From positions 7,322 to 24,437 of the forward strand of contig CAJUFW010000033.1 of the NCBI GenBank assembly GCA_910585655.1: a stretch of DNA of 17,116 bases, read 5' to 3'. The translations under genes and the position numbers were made by a program. This document shows positions 12,724 to 17,116 of this stretch, one piece after another. The notes under the pieces are model-generated. The model saw only the letters and a program-made list of their open reading frames with translations, was not told the origin of the DNA and did not search any database. Within the stretch, counting starts at the first letter, position 1. Every line of letters begins with the position of its first letter. This stretch comes from an uncultured Lachnospiraceae bacterium (GTDB lineage Bacteria > Bacillota_A > Clostridia > Lachnospirales > Lachnospiraceae).

Positions 12724-14634
12724 TTAATCTAGTTCTATTGCTCCGGTATAGAGCGCATAATACCGTCCCTGCTGTTCTAGCAGTTCTTCATGAGTACCTC
12801 GTTCAATGATTTCTCCATGCTCTAGTACCATAATCGCGTTGGCGTTGCGGACGGTAGAAAGACGGTGGGCAATCACGAACGTCGTCCGATTCTTCATCAG
12901 CCGTTCCATTCCATGCTCAATATGTCGTTCTGTTCTTGTATCGACCGAACTGGTCGCCTCATCAAGTACCAGAATCGGAGCTTTGGAAATCGCCGCTCTG
13001 GCAATGTTTAAAAGCTGCCGCTGCCCTTGGGAGAGATTGGCTCCGTCACCTGTCAGCATTGTATTGTAACCGTCAGACAAACGCATGATAAAAGAATGGG
13101 CGCTGGCTGTTTTAGCAGCTTCGATAACCTCTTCGTCCGTAGCGTCCAGCCTGCCGTAACGGATATTTTCCATTACCGTACCGGTAAACAAATGCGTATC
13201 CTGCAATACCATAGCAATGTTACTACGTAGGCTGTCTTTTGTATAATCCTGGATATTTCTGCCGTCAATACGGATTTCCCCTTCCTGGATATCGTAGAAA
13301 CGGTTTAACAGATTTGTAATCGTCGTTTTTCCCGCACCGGTTGAGCCGACAAAGGCAATCTTCTGACCTGGCTTTGCATAGAGGGAAATATCCTTTAAAA
13401 TCACCTTATCCGGATTATATCCAAAGGTTACATGCTCTAACTCTACTTTACCTTTGGCATCTTTCATCGTAACTGCTCCTGCCGGGTCTGCTGCCTCAGG
13501 CGCCTCATCCATAATGGCAAATACACGCTCTGCACCGGCGAGAGCCGAGAAAATCGTGTTCATCTGCATAGAAATCTCATTGATCGGTCTGGAAAACTGT
13601 CTGGAGAAATTGGCGAATACGGTCAAACCACCGATACTAAACCGTCCCAGGGCGCAAAGTACACCGCCGACTGTAGCGATAACCGCATAGGACACCTGCC
13701 CCATATTTCCCATTACAGGTCCCATCATTCCACCGAAAAACTGTGCCATTAACTGCTTTTGCTTTAAATCGTTGTTTAAATATTCAAACTCGTCTACTGC
13801 CTGATCTTCATGACAGAACACTTTTACTACCTTTTGCCCGGTTACGGTTTCCTCGATATAACCGTTGACGGCACCAAGCGCCTGCTGCTGCTCACGGAAA
13901 AACTTCCGGCTCCGTTTGGCAATCGCTCCGCCAACCCCGATTAACAAAGGCGCCATCACTACGACAATCACTGTCAGGTAAATATTGGTATATACCATCA
14001 GCGCCAACGTACCTATAATATTAATCGCTCCGGAAAAAAGCTGTACTAAGGTACTGTTTAACATTTCACCGACCGCATCCACGTCGTTGGTAAAACGGCT
14101 CATCAGCTCGCCGTGACTGTTCGTATCATAAAAACGAACCGGAAGCTTTTGTACCTTCTCATACAGCTCGTCACGAATCTTTTGGATTGCTTTTTGGGAC
14201 ACTCCTACCATAATCCGGGACTGGAGGTAAGATGCTGCAACCGCTACCACATAAATAGCCGCCATCACGGCTAATGCTGCCGCCAGTCCACCGACACTGC
14301 CTCTGCTGCCGTCAACCGGCGCAATATAAGTATCAATGATTGGGCGCAGCATATAGGAGCCGGCGAGCGATGCTACCGCGTTTATCACAACAAAGATAAA
14401 AACGATCGCAATCTTACCGATATCCTCTGTAATATAGGACAGCAGCCTTCCCAGGGATTTTTTTGCATCCTTTGGCTTACCGCCCATTCCTCCTCTTGGT
14501 CCTCTTCCGCCTGGTCCACCCGGTCCTCTCCTACCGCCGCCCGGCAGCATCTGAGGCTGCATATTTTGATATTTTTTTGCTATTTTTTCTGCTCTTGTCA
14601 GCTTTTTTCCTTCTTGCTTTTGCATCTCTGCCAT
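12724..14634 (-). CDS. Half-size ABC exporter, canonical-ATP-site subunit
   Basis: The 636-aa product has one six-helix membrane domain (about 65-370) fused to one ATPase domain, the type IV exporter layout used for drugs, lipids or peptides. The ATPase has Walker A GSTGAGKT (430-437), Q-loop Q478, Walker B LVLDEATSSVD with catalytic E559, and H590 in AHRLSTV. The signature reads LSQGQ (534-538) instead of LSGGQ, fitting a subunit that completes the degenerate site of its partner. The N-terminus carries a cytoplasmic Arg/Gly/Pro-rich stretch (about 29-55, GGGRRGPGGPGGRGPRGG) that is absent from the partner. Its start overlaps the upstream ABC gene stop by one base (TAATG), behind AAGGAGG, so equal synthesis of the two halves is expected. 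Confidence 0.95.
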   Translation of the reverse strand: MAEMQKQEGKKLTRAEKIAKKYQNMQPQMLPGGGRRGPGGPGGRGPRGGMGGKPKDAKKSLGRLLSYITEDIGKIAIVFIFVVINAVASLAGSYMLRPIIDTYIAPVDGSRGSVGGLAAALAVMAAIYVVAVAASYLQSRIMVGVSQKAIQKIRDELYEKVQKLPVRFYDTNSHGELMSRFTNDVDAVGEMLNSTLVQLFSGAINIIGTLALMVYTNIYLTVIVVVMAPLLIGVGGAIAKRSRKFFREQQQALGAVNGYIEETVTGQKVVKVFCHEDQAVDEFEYLNNDLKQKQLMAQFFGGMMGPVMGNMGQVSYAVIATVGGVLCALGRFSIGGLTVFANFSRQFSRPINEISMQMNTIFSALAGAERVFAIMDEAPEAADPAGAVTMKDAKGKVELEHVTFGYNPDKVILKDISLYAKPGQKIAFVGSTGAGKTTITNLLNRFYDIQEGEIRIDGRNIQDYTKDSLRSNIAMVLQDTHLFTGTVMENIRYGRLDATDEEVIEAAKTASAHSFIMRLSDGYNTMLTGDGANLSQGQRQLLNIARAAISKAPILVLDEATSSVDTRTERHIEHGMERLMKNRTTFVIAHRLSTVRNANAIMVLEHGEIIERGTHEELLEQQGRYYALYTGAIELD

Positions 14635-16367
14635 TACGCTGTCGCCTCCTTATCCATCTGGGAGTAATAGATTTCCTGGTATGCCTCGCAATCTTTAAGC
14701 AGCTCGTCATGCGTTCCTTTCCCGACGATTTTCCCTTCGTCCAATACCAGAATCTGATCCGCATCCATTACAGAAGAAATCCGTTGCGCTATAATTAACT
14801 TAGTCGTATCCTTTAGACTTCCTTTAAAGCTTTCTCGTATTCGAGCCTCTGTGGCTGTATCTACAGCACTTGTACTGTCGTCCAAAATCAAAATCTTTGG
14901 TTTCTTTAACAATGCTCTGGCAATACACAGACGCTGCTTCTGACCGCCGGAAACATTGACGCCTCCCTGCCCCAGCTCCGTATGATATCCTTCTGTAAAG
15001 CCCTGGATAAAATCGTGTGCCTGTGCGGCTTTAGCGGCTGCCTGTACTTCTTCTATCGAGGCGTCCTCGTCGCCCCATTCCAGGTTTTCCTCAATCGTCC
15101 CGGAGAACAGAACATTTTTTTGCAGTACCATACCAACCCCGTTCCGCAGATTATGTAGGGAATAATCTTTGACGTTGACACCATCCACCAAGACGTCTCC
15201 GGAATACGTATCATACAGTCTTGGAATAAGCTGCACCAGACTGGTCTTGCCGGAACCGGTCGAACCGATAATCCCCACGATCTGCCCCGGTTTTGCCCGG
15301 AAGCTGATATTCTCCAGAACATACTCCGGCTTCTCTTTATAATATTTAAAGGAAACATTGCGAAATTCCAGCTCGCCCTGCTCTACCTTTTTGTCTTTTT
15401 GCGTTGCCTGATCGTCCGTCAAATCCACCTCAGCCAACAGTACCTCCTTGATACGTTTGGCAGAAGCCGCCGCACGGGAACCCATTAAAATAACCATCGA
15501 AAGCATATTTAAAGACATTAAAATCTGTACGATATAAGTGGTAAACGCAGTCAAATCTCCCACCGGCATTTTCCCTGCGATGATCTGGTTCCCACCGAAC
15601 CATACGACTGCCAATGTCGTGATATTCATCATTAACATCATCACCGGCATTGTCATAATCATAACCTTAAACGCATGGATACTGCTTTCCTTTAAGTCCC
15701 GGTTAGCATCAAAAAAGCGCTTTTTCTCTACGTCGCTTCGTACAAAGGATTTGATAACCCGTACATTGGTCAAGCTTTCCTGTACGGAGGAATTGAGCGC
15801 GTCAATCTTTTGCTGCATCCGGCTAAACCGCGGAAAACCAGTACGAAGAATAAAAAACTGCGCTACCGCTAAAATCGGAATCACTACCGCTAAAATCACC
15901 GCTAAAGAAGCGTTCATCCGCACCGCCATAATCAAACCGCCTATCAGCATACCCGGCGAACGAAGCAGCATGATCAGACCCATACGAATTGTGTTCTGCA
16001 CCTGAGTAATATCATTCGTCAAACGGGTAACGAGCGATCCTGTACTAAACTGGTCGATATTGGCAAAGGAATACTCCTGTACCTTACGAAACGCATCTTT
16101 TCTTAAATCCGCCGCAAACGAAATAGATGCTTTTGCATTAAAATAATTGCCGCCTAAACCGCCTATCATCATCGTCAGCGTAAAAATAATCATTGCCACT
16201 CCAATGCCGATAATATAACCGGTATTGCCGTTTGGAATACCATTGTTAATCAGGCGGGAAAACAGATAGGGCAGAACTACTTCGCCTACTACTTCTGCCA
16301 TCATCAGAATCGGACCAATGATAAAATATTTTATATGTGGTTTTACATATTTCCAGTAAAATTTCAT
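14634..16367 (-). CDS. Half-size ABC exporter, degenerate-ATP-site subunit
   Basis: With the start at 16367 (MKFYWKYVKPHIKYF, behind AGAGGAGAG) the product is 577 aa. The in-frame ATG at 16475 overlaps marR and adds 36 basic, unconserved residues, so it is rejected. Six membrane helices (about 15-310) precede an ATPase domain with Walker A GSTGSGKT (368-375), Q416 and a canonical signature VSGGQ (472-476). However, Walker B is LILDDSTSAVD, with D497 in place of the catalytic glutamate, and the H-loop histidine is Q528 (AQRISSV). These are the hallmarks of the degenerate half of heterodimeric exporters such as TM287/288, BmrCD and EfrCD. It lies 61 bases after marR and is coupled to the second subunit, so together they probably form one efflux pump. 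Confidence 0.95.
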   Translation of the reverse strand: MKFYWKYVKPHIKYFIIGPILMMAEVVGEVVLPYLFSRLINNGIPNGNTGYIIGIGVAMIIFTLTMMIGGLGGNYFNAKASISFAADLRKDAFRKVQEYSFANIDQFSTGSLVTRLTNDITQVQNTIRMGLIMLLRSPGMLIGGLIMAVRMNASLAVILAVVIPILAVAQFFILRTGFPRFSRMQQKIDALNSSVQESLTNVRVIKSFVRSDVEKKRFFDANRDLKESSIHAFKVMIMTMPVMMLMMNITTLAVVWFGGNQIIAGKMPVGDLTAFTTYIVQILMSLNMLSMVILMGSRAAASAKRIKEVLLAEVDLTDDQATQKDKKVEQGELEFRNVSFKYYKEKPEYVLENISFRAKPGQIVGIIGSTGSGKTSLVQLIPRLYDTYSGDVLVDGVNVKDYSLHNLRNGVGMVLQKNVLFSGTIEENLEWGDEDASIEEVQAAAKAAQAHDFIQGFTEGYHTELGQGGVNVSGGQKQRLCIARALLKKPKILILDDSTSAVDTATEARIRESFKGSLKDTTKLIIAQRISSVMDADQILVLDEGKIVGKGTHDELLKDCEAYQEIYYSQMDKEATA

Positions 16368-16428
16368 GTGTCGTATGCTCTCCTCTCTTTTTCTTTGCTT
16401 TCTTTTTATTATTCCTACGTCCGCCGAC

Positions 16429-16932
16429 TTATGTATCCGGCGAATCGCCCGTCTCTTTTGACACGGTATAATCAACCTCTACCATTTCCTCTAGTCTTTT
16501 ATAATACCGTTCCATAAAGCCGGTAAACTGCTTTAATTCCTCTTCCGTAAAGCCCTGCACCGTAGCCTGATCAATCCGTTCCATAATCTCAAAGCCCTGG
16601 CGCATCATTTCTTTTCCCCGCTCCGTAACCTTGATTTTATTAAACCGATTGTCCTCGTCGTCCATAATTTTTTCCACATAACCGCTCTTTTCCATCTTTT
16701 TTAAGGTAACGGCAACTGTAGCCGTCGAAACCTCCATCACGGTGGCGATTTCCTTTTGGGACATCATCGGTTTATGGTCTAACAACGTCAAGATCCGATG
16801 CTGAGACGCATAGACTTCCGCCTTTACCATATTTTTATCCACAATCCGTTTATGGAGATGGTTGCATCGACGGAAATAATGGTTAAGCTGTTCTCCCAAT
16901 GTCAGTTTATCAAACCAATCTTTCCAGCGCAT
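16429..16932 (-). CDS. MarR-family transcriptional regulator
   Basis: The 167-aa product has the MarR winged-helix fold. Helices lie at both ends for dimer formation, the DNA-recognition helix-turn-helix is at about 57-85 (SQKEIATVMEVSTATVAVTL then KKMEKSGYVEK), and the beta-wing at 91-106 has DDEDNRFNKIKVTERG, with the conserved DxR-like and LT.G-like positions. Such proteins usually repress their own operon until a small ligand releases them. The ATG at 16932 follows AAAGGAGG with a short four-base spacing. It is the first gene of a four-gene unit with two ABC exporter halves and an aldo/keto reductase, so the likely role is induction of efflux by a toxic compound. The leader contains the probable operator array. 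Confidence 0.95.
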   Translation of the reverse strand: MRWKDWFDKLTLGEQLNHYFRRCNHLHKRIVDKNMVKAEVYASQHRILTLLDHKPMMSQKEIATVMEVSTATVAVTLKKMEKSGYVEKIMDDEDNRFNKIKVTERGKEMMRQGFEIMERIDQATVQGFTEEELKQFTGFMERYYKRLEEMVEVDYTVSKETGDSPDT

Positions 16933-16951
16933 AACTCCTCCTTTCGTATAA

Positions 16952-17026
16952 TTAGCCCTTTGATGGTTAGCCTCTTGACCGTTAATACCTTTACGATTAA
17001 CTGCTTAATAATTAGCTAGCTAACTC
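16952..17026 (-). repeat. Five tandem 15-bp degenerate repeats in the marR leader (probable operator array)
   Basis: Read on the plus strand, five consecutive 15-bp units start with TTA: TTAGCCCTTTGATGG, TTAGCCTCTTGACCG, TTAATACCTTTACGA, TTAACTGCTTAATAA, TTAGCTAGCTAACTC. The consensus is about TTARCYNCTTRAYSG. The array contains a perfect 12-bp palindrome (TTAGCTAGCTAA, 17012-17023) and an inverted repeat GTTAAT/ATTAAC with a nine-base spacer (16981-17001). It begins about three bases after the predicted transcription start and ends 19 bases before the marR start codon. TTAG/CTAA half-sites are common in MarR operators, so binding by the encoded MarR is a reasonable inference. Confidence 0.75.
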
Positions 17027-17035
17027 ACGAGGTCT

Positions 17036-17064
17036 AGTATAGCACAGGAATTTTTAAATTGCAA
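17036..17064 (-). promoter_or_regulatory. Sigma-A promoter of the marR-ABC-ABC-AKR operon
   Basis: TTGCAA (17064-17059), a 17-bp spacer and TATACT (17041-17036) on the minus strand predict a start near 17029, immediately before the 15-bp repeat array. The -35 box lies only 11 bases from the adapter that ends the contig, so any upstream control sites are not in this window. Confidence 0.75.
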
Positions 17065-17075
17065 GCAGAATTTTC

Positions 17076-17116
17076 AGATCGGAAGAGCACACGTCTGAAC
17101 TCCAGTCACATTACTC
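17076..17116. other. Illumina TruSeq adapter plus index at contig end (not genomic)
   Basis: Positions 17076-17109 match the 34-base TruSeq read-1 3' adapter (AGATCGGAAGAGC through CCAGTCAC). The final seven bases, ATTACTC, match the start of the i7 index that I recall as D701 (ATTACTCG). Genomic sequence should be taken to end at about 17075. Confidence 0.98.

Noticed and set aside
16952..17026. Short CRISPR-like array
   Set aside because: The units are contiguous 15-mers without spacers, degenerate, and located in a promoter leader; no cas gene is in the window.
17061..17070. GCAAGCAGAA resembling the start of the Illumina P7 primer
   Set aside because: The match is only about nine bases, does not continue, and overlaps a good -35 box, so it is probably genomic coincidence.

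Overview
The window looks like one end of a draft-assembly contig from a Gram-positive Firmicute, most likely a Clostridia/Lachnospiraceae-type gut anaerobe. This is inferred from strong AGGAGG-type ribosome binding sites, close matches to sigma-A promoters, U-tailed terminators, and the gene types (a MarR-controlled paired ABC exporter, short class I IlvC, IlvN, RecJ). Genes are densely packed and mostly on the minus strand. No rRNA, tRNA, CRISPR array, transposase or phage structural gene was seen, and no stretch over 300 bases lacks a gene.

Layout from the left. Positions 1-1475 (minus) hold an ECF-type sigma factor translationally coupled to a multi-pass membrane protein that runs off the left edge. 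A clear terminator at about 1656-1700 separates this pair from recJ (1737-3641, minus), which carries an in-frame 9-bp tandem repeat. Immediately upstream of recJ on the same strand is an AT-rich two-gene unit (3690-5494) encoding an ABC/OLD-like ATPase and an HNH nuclease. It resembles the Septu (PtuA-PtuB) anti-phage family and has its own sigma-A promoter. Next comes a plus-strand gene for an anchored, unrecognised extracytoplasmic protein (from 5728), whose frame runs into the antisense strand of ilvC. The branched-chain amino acid unit ilvN-ilvC (minus, 8294-6655) follows, with a near-consensus promoter and a strong terminator but no ilvB beside it.

Positions 8436-10385 (minus) encode two family-2 glycosyltransferases, probably for a rhamnose-containing surface polysaccharide. 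The second one is split by a piece of Illumina TruSeq adapter embedded in the contig at 9067-9094. Removing 41 bp restores a single reading frame, so the break is an assembly artefact and not a biological frameshift. On the plus strand, a small acidic unknown protein (10542) and a PHP-domain phosphoesterase (10941) form a short unit. It meets, stop codon to stop codon, a minus-strand operon transcribed from the right end: MarR regulator (16932), two half-ABC exporters forming a heterodimer with one degenerate ATP site, and an aldo/keto reductase. The marR leader carries five exactly 15-bp degenerate tandem repeats just downstream of its promoter, probably an operator array. The last 41 bases of the window are TruSeq adapter plus an index, so real genomic sequence ends at about 17075.

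The best candidate for an interesting system is the ATPase-HNH pair. The marR leader array is the most unusual regulatory structure. The two adapter remnants are the most important quality warning for anyone using this sequence.
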